Positions 17,413 through 26,773 of a DNA stretch of 64,000 bases are shown here, piece by piece. The DNA comes from Leifsonia shinshuensis (GTDB taxonomy: Bacteria; Actinomycetota; Actinomycetes; Actinomycetales; Microbacteriaceae). The DNA is taken from assembly GCF_014217625.1 (NCBI RefSeq), contig NZ_CP043641.1, positions 2,108,001 through 2,172,000 on the forward strand, written 5' to 3'. Position numbers and translations under genes: made by a program. Each line of letters starts with the position of its first letter. Position 1 is the stretch's first letter. The notes beneath the pieces are model-generated. The model searched no databases. It worked only from the letters and a program-made list of their open reading frames with translations, and was not told where the DNA came from.

Positions 17413-17516
17413 GATTACTCCTTGTTCTGGTGGGTCCCTTCGACCCTCTCATCGACGAGGTCGAGCGCCATAGTGGGAAATCGACACCGGCGGGAAAATC
17501 GGCTCGGGCGCGCACC

Positions 17517-17567
17517 TTCGTGCCGAATGTCGCGTTCGGGCGGCCGATTCACCGCATTCGGCACGAA
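17517..17567. repeat. 13-base perfect inverted repeat
   Basis: TTCGTGCCGAATG (17517-17529) is the exact reverse complement of CATTCGGCACGAA (17555-17567), with a 25-base spacer. It lies downstream of the tetR gene and upstream of the DGPF gene (both minus strand). It may be the tetR terminator or a regulatory site for the ECF42 unit. Confidence 0.65.
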
Positions 17568-17581
17568 TCCGCGCGGCCGGG

Positions 17582-18247
17582 TCACGGCTGGATGCGCTCG
17601 ACGGCCTGGAGGATCAGGTCGAGGCCGGTGGCGAACTCCTCGTCGTAGTCGTAGCCGGACTGGGCGAGTTCGGCGACGACCTCCAGGAGGTAGGGGAACC
17701 GGAGCGCGACCTCCGGCGGGAGCGTCTGCTCCTTCGCGGCCGCGACCTCCCCCGACTCCTCCGGGGTGTCGAACGGGAGGGTCCGCTCCTGCAGGGCGAA
17801 GCCGTAGACGTACGCGTCGAGCACGGACGTCACGTGCACCGTCGCGCGGAACGGGAACCCGGCCTCGCGCAGGCGGCCCAGCAGGGCGTTGTGCGCGGCG
17901 AGGTTGGCGAGCCCGGGCCGCATCCGGGACTCCATCAGGCCGACGGCCCAGGGATGCCGGCGCAGCGCCTCGCGCAGGGAGACGGCGCGGGCGCGGAGGG
18001 CGTCGCGCCAGGGTGTGTCGGGGTTGCCGAGCTCGGGAGGGTCGACCTCGGCCCAGACGAGGTCGACCATCCCGTCGATGAGTTCGTCCTTGTTGGCGAC
18101 GTGCTTGTAGAGCGCCATCGGGACGACGCCGAGCTCGGCTGCGAGGGCGCGCATGGAGAGGGCGTCGAGGCCGATGGTGTCGGCGCGCTCGAGCGCCCGG
18201 GCGAGCACGGTGTCACGGGTGAGGCGTGGGCGCGAGGGCTGCGGCAT
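17582..18247 (-). CDS. TetR-family regulator with TetR_C_1-like domain
   Basis: A 221-residue repressor. The N-terminal HTH covers TRDTVLARALERADTIGLDALSMRALAAELGVVPMALYKHVANKDELIDG; the longer C-terminal domain (ALRRHPWAVGLMESRMRPG, then the YVYGFALQE helix) resembles the tetracycline-repressor-type ligand domain. ATG 18247 has AGGAG upstream; an in-frame extension to 18301 would run through the operators and is rejected. It is divergent from the DUF4386 gene, and two perfect palindromes lie between them, so it likely represses that gene and itself. Confidence 0.88.
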   Translation of the reverse strand: MPQPSRPRLTRDTVLARALERADTIGLDALSMRALAAELGVVPMALYKHVANKDELIDGMVDLVWAEVDPPELGNPDTPWRDALRARAVSLREALRRHPWAVGLMESRMRPGLANLAAHNALLGRLREAGFPFRATVHVTSVLDAYVYGFALQERTLPFDTPEESGEVAAAKEQTLPPEVALRFPYLLEVVAELAQSGYDYDEEFATGLDLILQAVERIQP

Positions 18248-18278
18248 CGGCGGCTCCTGAAGGGTTCTGGACGGGGTA

Positions 18279-18328
18279 TTGACAAGGTGTACACCGTACA
18301 CCTATCGTTCAGGTGTACACCGTACACC
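18279..18328 (+). promoter_or_regulatory. Promoter with two perfect TetR operators
   Basis: GGTGTAC-ACC-GTACACC occurs twice, at 18286-18302 and 18312-18328, with centres 26 bases apart. A consensus -35 TTGACA (18279-18284) and a -10 TATCGT (18303-18308), 18 bases apart, face the DUF4386 gene. The first operator fills the spacer and the second covers the start-site region, so binding would block transcription. Confidence 0.8.
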
Positions 18329-18370
18329 CATCCTAGATCACCAGCGCCGCCACCCGAATCCGAGGACCCC

Positions 18371-19126
18371 ATGACCGCCCAGACCGCCCAGACCGCCACC
18401 ATCGAACCCGCGCCGTCCGCTACGGCGAGCGCCGACCGCCGCCGCTCGCTCACGGCGGGCGTGCTCTTCATCGTCACCTTCGTGTCCGCCATCGCCGGCG
18501 TCCTGCTCTATGCGCCGGTGCTGGACGATCCGCACTACGTGCTCGGCGCCGGCGCCGACGGCCGGGTGCTCTCCGGCATCCTCTGCGAGGCGGTGCTCAT
18601 CGCCGCCAACCTCGGCACCGCGCTCGCCCTGTTCCCCCTGCTCCGCCGCCGGGCCGAGGGCCTTGCGCTCGGCTATGTCGTCGCGCGGGTGATGGAGTGC
18701 GTGTTCATCGCGGTCGGGATGCTGTGCCTCCTGACCGTCGTGACCCTGCGCCAGCACGCCGCGGCGATCGGCGACCCGGACGCTCTCGCGGTCTCGGCGC
18801 AGACCCTCATCGGGATGCGGAACTGGACGTTCCTGCTCGGCCCCGGCTTCGTCGCGGGGCTCGGCAACGGCGTCCTGCTCGGCTGGCTGCTGCTCCGCTC
18901 CGGACTGGTCCCGCGCCCGATGGCGGTGGTCGGGATGGTCGGCGGCTCGCTCGTCGCACTGTCCGGGATCGGCGTGCTGTTCGGACTCTGGGGCCAGGGA
19001 TCGCCGGTGTCGGCGGTGGCGACGCTGCCCGAGATCGTGTGGGAGGCGTTCCTCGGGGTGTACTTCGCGTTCGTCGGGTTCCGGCGGGTGCGGGCGCGTG
19101 GCGTGAGTGCTCGGACGTCGGCATGA
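18371..19126 (+). CDS. DUF4386 domain-containing membrane protein
   Basis: A 251-residue integral membrane protein with about six hydrophobic segments (from LTAGVLFIVTFVSAIAGVLL near residue 29 to EIVWEAFLGVYFAFVGF near the end). The pattern matches DUF4386, a family of unknown function. ATG 18371 opens the frame after a promoter and operator region; the open frame extends far upstream through the tetR gene, but that part is not real. The TetR divergent to it and the two operators make it the likely main regulated target. The inducer and physiological role are unknown. Confidence 0.8.
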   Translation: MTAQTAQTATIEPAPSATASADRRRSLTAGVLFIVTFVSAIAGVLLYAPVLDDPHYVLGAGADGRVLSGILCEAVLIAANLGTALALFPLLRRRAEGLALGYVVARVMECVFIAVGMLCLLTVVTLRQHAAAIGDPDALAVSAQTLIGMRNWTFLLGPGFVAGLGNGVLLGWLLLRSGLVPRPMAVVGMVGGSLVALSGIGVLFGLWGQGSPVSAVATLPEIVWEAFLGVYFAFVGFRRVRARGVSARTSA

Positions 19127-19142
19127 CGCGCGGCGCCCGGCC

Positions 19143-19898
19143 TCAGCCCTCCGCGGCGTGACGCCCCCGCCGCGAGGCCGCGTGCCCCAGCCGGCCGTCG
19201 TGCAGTTCGAGCACGCGGTCGGCTCTCGCCATCAGGAGCGGGTCGTGGGTCGTCACCACCGCGGCCACCCCGCTGCCGTGGACGAGGTCGACCAGGAGGT
19301 CCATGATCTGGCGCCCGGTGACGCTGTCGAGCTGGCCGGTCGGCTCATCGGCGAACAGCAGCGGCGGGTCGGCGGCGAGCGCGCGGGCGATCCCGACGCG
19401 CTGCTGCTGGCCTCCGGAGAGCTCGGTCGGGCGCTGCCGGGCGTGGGCGGCGAGGCCGACGCGGTCGAGGAGCTCGGCGACCCTGGCGTCGCGTTCGGCC
19501 GGCTCGGTTCCGAGCAGACGGAGGGGGACCTCCACGTTCTCGGCCGCCGACAGCACGGGGATGAGGCCGAACGACTGGAAGACGAAGCCGACGCTGCGCT
19601 GGCGGAGCCGGACGAGCGCCGCCTCGTCCGCTGTGGCGACGTCCACGCCGTTGACGACGACCGTTCCGGAGGTGGGCCGGTCGAGTCCGCTCAGCACGTT
19701 GAGCAGGGTGGTCTTGCCGGAGCCGGAGCGGCCCTTGACGACGACCAGCTCGCCGGAGTGGACCTCCAGGTTCGCCTCGCCGAGGGCGACCACGGGGCCG
19801 GCGGCGGTCTCGAACACGCGACTGACGCCCTCGGCGGCCAGGAGGGGGACGGCGGGACGGGCGCCGGCGGGGTCTGCCACGGTGTCGACGGTGGTCAT
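19143..19898 (-). CDS. ABC transporter ATP-binding protein (MacB/LolD type)
   Basis: A 251-residue ATPase with Walker A GRSGSGKTT (about 55-63), signature LSGGQQQRVGIARAL, Walker B LLFADEPTGQLD and H-loop VTTHD. The ADEPTG-x-LD form is typical of ATPases that drive FtsX-like permeases. ATG 19898 forms an ATGA overlap with the upstream ATPase gene. It is the last of four coupled genes encoding two large FtsX permeases and two ATPases, predicted to be a mechanotransmission-type exporter or lipid/lipoprotein-handling complex. Confidence 0.9.
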   Translation of the reverse strand: MTTVDTVADPAGARPAVPLLAAEGVSRVFETAAGPVVALGEANLEVHSGELVVVKGRSGSGKTTLLNVLSGLDRPTSGTVVVNGVDVATADEAALVRLRQRSVGFVFQSFGLIPVLSAAENVEVPLRLLGTEPAERDARVAELLDRVGLAAHARQRPTELSGGQQQRVGIARALAADPPLLFADEPTGQLDSVTGRQIMDLLVDLVHGSGVAAVVTTHDPLLMARADRVLELHDGRLGHAASRRGRHAAEG

Positions 19899-20896
19899 GA
19901 GGCGGCCTCCTGACTCTCGTGTGCTTCTGGGCCCCGTTCCGCTTCCGGGTGATCCGAGGGTGAGTTCGCCGCCACGTGCGGCCACACCCCCACGTGGTCC
20001 GCCTCCAGCGCCAGGCGTACGCGCTCGCGCATCCCGAGCGTCGTCAGGTACTCCTGCGGAAGCTGGAGGCGGCCGACGCGGTCGAGGACGGCGTACTCCT
20101 CCGCGACCGTGTGCTCGTCGCCCTCCGCGGTGACGCCGGTGCGGCGCAGGACCTCGGTGGAGGTGCGGCCGTCGCGGATCTGGACCGTGCGCGCGACGTG
20201 CTCGGACACCGTCGGGTCGTGGGTGACGATCAGGGTGGTGACGCCGAGCTCGCGGTTGACGCCGCGCATGGCCTCCAGCACCTCCGCGCTCGTGGCCTCA
20301 TCGAGTTCACCCGTGGGCTCGTCGGCGAGGAGGACGCGCGGCTCGTTCGCGAGGCTCACGGCGATGGCGACGCGCTGCTGCTCGCCGCCGGACAGCTCGG
20401 ACGGCCGGCGGTCGGCGCAGTGGGCGACCTCCAGCAGGTCCAGGAGGTCGGCCGAGCGGCGCTCGCGGTCGGGGGTCTTCGCCAGCGACATCGCGAGGGC
20501 CAGGTTCTCGCGGGCGGTGAGGTAGCCCAGGAGGTTGCGGGAGGTCTGCTGCCAGACGAAGCCGACGGTGCGGCGGCGGTAGTCCACCCGCTCCCGCGAC
20601 GACAGCGCGAGGAGGTCGCGGCCGGCGACGGAGACCTGGCCGGCGGTCGGCTTGTCCAGGCCGGAGAGGATGCCGAGCAGCGTCGACTTGCCGGAGCCGG
20701 ACGCACCGACGATCGCCACCAGCTCGCCGCTGTCGACGCTGAGGGTGAGGCCCTGCAGCGCCTGGACCTCCACGCCGTCGGCGGTGAAGATGCGCACGAG
20801 GTCGGCGCAGCGGATCGCCGCGTCGGGGTGCGGAGTAGCGGGGTTCGCCCCGGCGGGGTGCTGAGCTGCGGGGTGCTGAGCGGTCATCCCGGTCAT
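19895..20896 (-). CDS. ABC transporter ATP-binding protein with C-terminal extension
   Basis: A 333-residue ATPase: Walker A GASGSGKST, signature LSGGEQQRVAIAVSL, Walker B VLLADEPTGELD and VTHD switch. About 90 residues follow the ATPase core, including YAVLDRVGRLQLPQEYLTTLGMRERVRLAL, which reads like an AbrB-type beta-strand fragment seen in related actinobacterial ATPases. ATG 20896 overlaps the stop of the upstream permease gene (ATGA); AGGAGG lies close upstream. The N-terminal 25 residues are a repetitive AQHPA stretch. It probably pairs with the FtsX proteins of this operon. Confidence 0.88.
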   Translation of the reverse strand: MTGMTAQHPAAQHPAGANPATPHPDAAIRCADLVRIFTADGVEVQALQGLTLSVDSGELVAIVGASGSGKSTLLGILSGLDKPTAGQVSVAGRDLLALSSRERVDYRRRTVGFVWQQTSRNLLGYLTARENLALAMSLAKTPDRERRSADLLDLLEVAHCADRRPSELSGGEQQRVAIAVSLANEPRVLLADEPTGELDEATSAEVLEAMRGVNRELGVTTLIVTHDPTVSEHVARTVQIRDGRTSTEVLRRTGVTAEGDEHTVAEEYAVLDRVGRLQLPQEYLTTLGMRERVRLALEADHVGVWPHVAANSPSDHPEAERGPEAHESQEAAS

Positions 20897-23727
20897 TGTC
20901 CTCCTGTCGTGGGCAGGTCGCCCGCGGCGCGCAGCACGGCCGCCGGCGACGACCGGCGCGCTCCTGCCAGAGCCACGAGCGTGGCGAGCGCTGCCACGGC
21001 CAGGAATCCGGCCAGTGCGGCGGCAGTGAGCCACGGGTCCCGCACGATCGCAGGTTGCACGGGGCTTCCGGTGAAGCCGCGCAGGTCGAGGGGGCCGAGG
21101 ACCACGGCGGGCAGCACGAGGCCGACCACGGTTCCGGCGATCAGGCCGACCACCAGGACCGGGCCGAGCTCCCAGGCCAGCACGCCGGCGGTCTGGCGGG
21201 CGCTGAAGCCGACGGTCCGCAGCGTGGCGACCAAGCGGATGCGGGCGGCGGTGTTCATCACCAGGGTCAGCAGCAGTGCGGCGACGCACAGCAGGACGGT
21301 GAGCGCGATCGAGAGGAGCGCGACCGCCTCCGTGCCCGCGACGAGCGGAGACCCGTGCAGGGCCGCGCGCTCGGCCACGGCGTCCCCGACGACGGCCCCC
21401 GCGCCGCCGATCCGGGCGAGCGCGGTGTGGACGGCCGCCGCGTCCGCGCCGGGCGCGAGGGCGACCAGCACGGTCTGCGGCGTGCCGCTGAGGTCGCTGG
21501 AGTGCGGCAGCGTCGTGCGGTCGATGATCGCCCAGCGGGAGTCGTGGATGTAGACGCCCGGCGCGAAGTCCAGCTCGGTCACGGCCAGGTGCACATTGCT
21601 GCCCTGCCCGACGATCAGTGCGCTGGTGACCGGGATGCGGCTCTCCCAGCCGCCGAGGACCGCCCCGGTCCGGCCGGGCAGGCCGCCGGTGAGCAGCGTC
21701 GACAGCCGCGCGGAGGCGGGGAGGTCGCGCTGGACGGCCTCCAGCTGCTTCGGGTCGACGAGGTAGCCGGAGACGACCTGCGAGGTCCCTGCTGCGCTGA
21801 TCGTGACGCCTCCCGCCCAGTCGACGGTCGCGGTGGCGGCGACACCGGGGACGCGCTTCACCGCGGCGAGCCGGCCGGCGTCGAGCGTGGAGGCCGCGGT
21901 CAGCGACAGGTCGGAGCCGACCCGGGCTCGCGCGCCCTGGTCGAGGCCGTCGCGCGCCGTCGCCAGGACGCTCACCGAGAACAGGGCGATGCTCGCGCCG
22001 GCGATGAGAGCGAAGACCGGCCAGAGCAGGGCGCCGCGTCCGCGCCGTCCGGACGCGCCGAGCGAGCCGGCGGCGCCCAGGAACGCGACGGCTCCCCGTC
22101 CGCGCCGCAGCGCCCCGGTCAACCAGGCGAGCGGCACGGCCGTCACCCGCAGGACGACGACGCACGCGGCGAGCGCGACGAGAACGGGGGTGAGCGCGGC
22201 GAGCGGGTCGACCTCCAGACCGCTGCCGGGCGAGGACAGGCCGCGGCGCGCGAGCAGCACGACGCTGAGCGCGGCCAGGCCCAGTACGATCACCTCCGCC
22301 ACCCACGCCCAGCGCGACCGCGCGGGCGGCGCGACCGGACTCGGGACGAGGGAGCCCGCCGCGAGCACGAGCGCGAGAGGCGGCGCGAGCGCGCACACCG
22401 CTGCCAGACCAACGGGCAGCAGGACGGGCACGGCGCCCGGGGTCAGCAGGAGCGCGATCCCGAGTCCGAGGGCCGCAGCCGGGATGGACGCGAGCGCACC
22501 GTCGAGAGCGAGGCTCCCGCGCAGCCGCCACGGGGACGCGCCGCGCGCCGCCATCAGGGCGAGCGCCTCCCTGCGCCGGGACACGACGAGGCGGGCGCCG
22601 AGCGCCAGGACGGTCAGAGCGACCACGAGCGGGCCGGCGGCGAGGATGGCGAACAGCGTGTTCGCGGGCTGCGCGCGGGACTGGAAGGCGTCCAACGGCG
22701 TCAGGAGGCTGGTCCCGAAGGTCAGCGGCGCCGGCACCTCGCCCACCCGCACCGTGGGAGGGAGCGCCAGGAAGCTGCCGAGCGCGCCGCGGACGGCGGG
22801 GAGGTCCTCCGCCCGGAAGCCACCGGGCGCGACCGGGTACCAGAGGGAGGCGACCGTGCCGTCGAAGGCGGGGGTGACCTTCGGCCAGGAGTCCGCGTCC
22901 AGCCAGGCGACGGCGCCGAACTCCTTGCCCGCGTCGCCCTTGTCCACGAAGTGGCCGTGCGCGCGAACGGCGTCGAGGTTCCAGAAGTCGTCGGCGGCGT
23001 GCGTCGGCTCGACCAGCCCGGTGAGCTTCAGCGTCAGCCCGGGGTTCGAGGCGATCTCGCGGGTGGTGCCGACCGTCCAGCCGAGGAGCTTCGCCGCCTC
23101 GGGAGCGAGGACGACCTCCACGGTCGGAGGGGCGGCGGCCGGGGTGCCGCTCGCGCCCGCCCCACCTCCGGCGCCCGGCGTCCCGCCGGCGCCCGGCATC
23201 CCGCCGGCGCCCGGCGCCGCGCCCGCGACCGTCGCCGCGACCGGGCTCGGCCACGCCCCGCTCACCAGCCGCGCCTCGCCGCGGAGGCCGCGATAGGCCT
23301 CCACGCCCACCGCATAACGGCTGTTGCTCGCGGCCCCGGCGGGCGGGATGATCGGGACGTCGAAGCTGCGCGCCGAACTGTCGCCGTGGCCCACCACCGC
23401 GCGCAGCGGCGGCTTCATCCCCTGCCGAACCGTGTCCGCGATCGCCGGGAGGTCGCGCCACACCGCGGACGCGTCCAGGACGGGACCCGGGGCGAACGAC
23501 CCGGTCGGGATGGAGGTCGTCACGTCCCGGCCGCCCGCGCCCGCCTGGCCGAGCTCGTGCTGGAGCTCGGCGGTCAGGAGCCCGCTGGACACGCGGGGCC
23601 ACGCGGAGAGGGCCGTCGCGGCGACGACGGTGACGATCGCGAGGAGCAGGAGGCCGCCGCGGAAGGCGCGCAGCGCACGCAGGGCGAGCCCGGCGTCGGA
23701 GAGGTGGGAGGTGCGCGCGCGGGCCAT
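20893..23727 (-). CDS. FtsX-like ABC transporter permease
   Basis: A 944-residue permease. One N-terminal transmembrane helix (GGLLLLAIVTVVAATALSAW) is followed by a large extracytoplasmic domain with a Gly/Ala/Pro-rich stretch (GAGGMPGAGGTPGAGGGAGA) and two FtsX-type membrane modules, one near the middle and one at the C terminus. ATG 23727 shares a base with the upstream stop (TGATG). No Walker motifs are present; the ATPase function is supplied by the two downstream genes. The substrate is unknown. Confidence 0.85.
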   Translation of the reverse strand: MARARTSHLSDAGLALRALRAFRGGLLLLAIVTVVAATALSAWPRVSSGLLTAELQHELGQAGAGGRDVTTSIPTGSFAPGPVLDASAVWRDLPAIADTVRQGMKPPLRAVVGHGDSSARSFDVPIIPPAGAASNSRYAVGVEAYRGLRGEARLVSGAWPSPVAATVAGAAPGAGGMPGAGGTPGAGGGAGASGTPAAAPPTVEVVLAPEAAKLLGWTVGTTREIASNPGLTLKLTGLVEPTHAADDFWNLDAVRAHGHFVDKGDAGKEFGAVAWLDADSWPKVTPAFDGTVASLWYPVAPGGFRAEDLPAVRGALGSFLALPPTVRVGEVPAPLTFGTSLLTPLDAFQSRAQPANTLFAILAAGPLVVALTVLALGARLVVSRRREALALMAARGASPWRLRGSLALDGALASIPAAALGLGIALLLTPGAVPVLLPVGLAAVCALAPPLALVLAAGSLVPSPVAPPARSRWAWVAEVIVLGLAALSVVLLARRGLSSPGSGLEVDPLAALTPVLVALAACVVVLRVTAVPLAWLTGALRRGRGAVAFLGAAGSLGASGRRGRGALLWPVFALIAGASIALFSVSVLATARDGLDQGARARVGSDLSLTAASTLDAGRLAAVKRVPGVAATATVDWAGGVTISAAGTSQVVSGYLVDPKQLEAVQRDLPASARLSTLLTGGLPGRTGAVLGGWESRIPVTSALIVGQGSNVHLAVTELDFAPGVYIHDSRWAIIDRTTLPHSSDLSGTPQTVLVALAPGADAAAVHTALARIGGAGAVVGDAVAERAALHGSPLVAGTEAVALLSIALTVLLCVAALLLTLVMNTAARIRLVATLRTVGFSARQTAGVLAWELGPVLVVGLIAGTVVGLVLPAVVLGPLDLRGFTGSPVQPAIVRDPWLTAAALAGFLAVAALATLVALAGARRSSPAAVLRAAGDLPTTGGQ

Positions 23728-26700
23728 CACCGCGTCTCCTCCCGATACGCGGTGTCCGCCGCCTGCCTCCGCACCGCGACCCCGTATCCCCACACGGCCA
23801 CCGCGAGCGCGGCGGCCAGCGCGACCGCGCCCACCGCCATCCCGGCCGGGTCCACCCGGCCCTGCACCGACAGCGTCGCCGGGGCGGTCACGACCGAGAG
23901 GCGGGCCAGGGTGTTGCCGACGAGCAGCACCACGACGATCCCGCCGAGGAGGCCGAAGACACCGGCCGCGCAGGCGACGCCGATGACCTCAAGCCGACGT
24001 GCCCAGGCCTGCTGGCGTCCGGACAGGCCGACCGCGCGCAGCACGATCACCTCGCCGCGGCGACGGCGGAGGGCGGCCGTGATCGCGGCGGCGACGGCCG
24101 CGACGGCCAGGAGCGCGCAGCCGGCCGCGCCGAGCCAGGTGCTGGCGACCGCGCCGCCGAGGAAACGCGCGACGAACGCACCGGACGCGGTGGTGACGGT
24201 CGCCCCCGAGCCGGCGGCCGAGCGCACGGCGCCCGCGACGGTTTCCGCGTCGTCGGCCGCGAGCCAGACCGAGGAGGCGCGCGGCACGGAGGCCGAGGTG
24301 CGCAGCAGCAGCGCCGTCAGCGCGGGCAGGTCGGCGAACACGGCGCGCTCGGACGTCGTCCCGGGCAGCGCGGGCACGATCGACGCGACCGTGCCCTGCA
24401 CGTCGCCGGCCGGGCTGCGCACCTCGATGCGCTGGCCGAGCTGGAGGGAGTCGTCCTGCGCCAGCCCGGTCGTGACCGCGAGCGGGAGGGCCGCGGCGCC
24501 CGGCGGGACGAAGCGCACGCTGCCGTCGCCGGCCAGGGAGGCCGCGCGGGCAGTGGTCCCTGGACCGTCCGCCCGGAAGGCGCCGGCCGAGCCGAAGGCC
24601 GTCGGAGCCTGCACCCAGCGCGCGACCGCGGCCGGCAGTCCGGCCAGGGTGACGGTCACCTCGTCGGCGCCGTCCACAGCCTCCACCGTCGCATCGACCG
24701 CGACGAGCCGGTCGGCTCCGGACGGCAGCGCGAAGTCGACGGAGCCGTCGGGGCCGGGCGCCGCGGAGACCGGTACGACCTCGTCGGTGCCGGTGGCGAT
24801 CCAGGCGGTCGCTCCGACGGGCGTGGCCGTGCCGCCTCCCGCCCCGACCGTCACGGTCGCCCGCAGGTCGCGCGCTCCGGAGGGGATGGCCGCGCCGTCG
24901 AGTGCGCCCTTCGGCGTGACCCGCGTGGACAGCGTCGCGGTGTCGAGCAGGTAACCGCCGACGGGGAGCAGCGCGGGCAGCTTCGCGGAGTTCGCGGCAA
25001 CGACGGCCACGTCGGTGTCGCCGACCGTCCCGCTGTCCACGATCGCCGGGGAGGCCGCCGTGACGCCGGGAAGACGCCCGAGCCGCGCGGCGCCCGACAC
25101 GTCGCCGGGGCCGTGCGGGCTGCCTCCGACGCCGAGGTCCGCGCGGACCGCCGCGCCGTTCACCAGCAGCGCCGAGTCGCGCAGGAAGCCGCCGAAGGTC
25201 CCCGCGTACCCGGCGGCGAAAGTCAGCGAGCCGACCGCGAGCACGATCAGCGCGACCGGCCCGGCGAACAGCGCGACGCCGCGCCCCACCTGACGGGCGG
25301 GCAGGACCCCCGCGACTCCGCGGCCCCGGCCCGCCACGCGCTCGACGGCGGCCGACGCCGGGCCGAACAGCAGGAGGCCGACCAGCGCGATCGCGCACAG
25401 CACAGCGGCAGGTGCGACGACGCCGGTCGGGTCGACCGTGTCCGCGCCGCCGCCGACGGTCGGCCCGAAGGCCACGAACCGCCACAGGGTGACGGCCGCG
25501 GCGACGACGGCGAGCACGGTGACACCGGCGGACACCGCGGTGCGCCCGCGCCCGGCCTCCACCGCTCCGGGCGAGTCGGAGGCCGCGCGCGCCGAGAAGA
25601 CGACGGTCAGCGTGGTGGCGGCGACGGCGACGAGGACCGTGAGCGCGGGAGGCAGCAGGAGGTCGAGCGCGCCGGCGGGCGGTCCGACGGTCGCGAGCAG
25701 GACGAGCTGCGCGGCAAGCGTCCCGACGACGGTCGCCGCCAGAACGACCAGCGCGGACTCCACCGCGGTCGCCCGCGCGAGCGCCGGGACGGTGACGCCC
25801 CGCGAACGCAGCAGCCGGGTCTCCACCCGGCGCGCCCCGGCCAGCAGCTGCGCGAGCAGCACGAGCGCGATCGCGGAGCACGCGGCGAGGACGGCGAGCG
25901 GGACCGGGATGACGGCGTGCAGCGCGACGACCGACCGCTGCATGGCGGCGACGGTCGCGACGCCGTCGCCGCTCGTGGAGAACGGGCTGGCGCCCGCGGC
26001 GGAGTCGCCGCTGAGCTGGGAGTACGCTCCGCCGAGGGCGTCGTGCAGGCGCGGGAGGTCGGCGGCGGAGGTGCGGCGGGCGTCCGGGGTGAGGACCCAG
26101 CGGCCGACGACGCCGTCGCTCGCGGCGACGGCGGTCGCGGCGGACACGACGAGCCGTCCGTCGCCGGAGTTCAGGCCGAGCCAGGCCGGGGCCGCGGGAT
26201 CGGCCGGGCGCCACAGGCCGGTGACGGCGACCGTGACGGGCGCGGAGGGACCGAGGAGCGTCACGTGGTCGCCGACGGAGACCTGGTGGCTGCGGGCGAA
26301 CGCGGTGTCGACCGCGGCCTCCGCGTCACCGCTGGGCCAGCGGCCCTGCGTCATGGTGACGCGCCCCTGGAGACCGTCGCCGGCGACCAGGAGCTCGGCC
26401 GTCCGGCCTCCCCCTCCCTCGACCGGGACGGACGGCGCCGAGAACGTGGAGGCCACGGCGACCGGGAGGCCGGAGAGCCGCTTCGCGAGGGTGCGGCGGA
26501 CCTCGGCGTCCTGGGCGTTCAGGTCGGACAGCGCGCTCGACTCGAGGGCCACCGAGGTGACGGCGGCGGGCTCCGCGGCGAGGGTCGCGTGGACGGCCGA
26601 GGTCGGCGAGCGGAAGGCGAGCCCGGTCATCACGCTCGCCAGCGCGGCGACGACGACCACGACGAGCCCGGTGGCGACGAGCGTGCCGGCCTGCGCGCGG

Positions 26701-26735
26701 GCTCGCTGCACCCAGAACGCCCCCATCGCACGCAT
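23727..26735 (-). CDS. FtsX-like ABC transporter permease
   Basis: A 1002-residue permease, first gene of the four-gene exporter operon. It has an N-terminal helix (GTLVATGLVVVVVAALASVMTG), a MacB-PCD-like extracytoplasmic domain, a central set of membrane helices and a C-terminal FtsX block (GAAGCALLAVAAVAAAITAAL, later GGIVVVLLVGNTLA). ATG 26735 was chosen; ATG 26726 is an alternative three codons later. It shares its layout with the next gene, suggesting gene duplication and a heterodimeric permease. Confidence 0.83.
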   Translation of the reverse strand: MRAMGAFWVQRARAQAGTLVATGLVVVVVAALASVMTGLAFRSPTSAVHATLAAEPAAVTSVALESSALSDLNAQDAEVRRTLAKRLSGLPVAVASTFSAPSVPVEGGGGRTAELLVAGDGLQGRVTMTQGRWPSGDAEAAVDTAFARSHQVSVGDHVTLLGPSAPVTVAVTGLWRPADPAAPAWLGLNSGDGRLVVSAATAVAASDGVVGRWVLTPDARRTSAADLPRLHDALGGAYSQLSGDSAAGASPFSTSGDGVATVAAMQRSVVALHAVIPVPLAVLAACSAIALVLLAQLLAGARRVETRLLRSRGVTVPALARATAVESALVVLAATVVGTLAAQLVLLATVGPPAGALDLLLPPALTVLVAVAATTLTVVFSARAASDSPGAVEAGRGRTAVSAGVTVLAVVAAAVTLWRFVAFGPTVGGGADTVDPTGVVAPAAVLCAIALVGLLLFGPASAAVERVAGRGRGVAGVLPARQVGRGVALFAGPVALIVLAVGSLTFAAGYAGTFGGFLRDSALLVNGAAVRADLGVGGSPHGPGDVSGAARLGRLPGVTAASPAIVDSGTVGDTDVAVVAANSAKLPALLPVGGYLLDTATLSTRVTPKGALDGAAIPSGARDLRATVTVGAGGGTATPVGATAWIATGTDEVVPVSAAPGPDGSVDFALPSGADRLVAVDATVEAVDGADEVTVTLAGLPAAVARWVQAPTAFGSAGAFRADGPGTTARAASLAGDGSVRFVPPGAAALPLAVTTGLAQDDSLQLGQRIEVRSPAGDVQGTVASIVPALPGTTSERAVFADLPALTALLLRTSASVPRASSVWLAADDAETVAGAVRSAAGSGATVTTASGAFVARFLGGAVASTWLGAAGCALLAVAAVAAAITAALRRRRGEVIVLRAVGLSGRQQAWARRLEVIGVACAAGVFGLLGGIVVVLLVGNTLARLSVVTAPATLSVQGRVDPAGMAVGAVALAAALAVAVWGYGVAVRRQAADTAYREETR

Positions 26736-26773
26736 TTGTCCAACCTAGCGTGCGGGTGCGCACAGATCGTGCG

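Noticed and set aside
23150..23220. Gly/Pro repeat in the FtsX permease as a separate genetic element
   Set aside because: It is a low-complexity linker within the coding frame (GAGGMPGAGG type), not an independent repeat.
20896..24954. A very long open frame on the plus strand opposite the ABC permease genes
   Set aside because: It is antisense to clearly conserved FtsX permeases and its composition (Arg, Gly, Ala) is that of a high-GC shadow frame.
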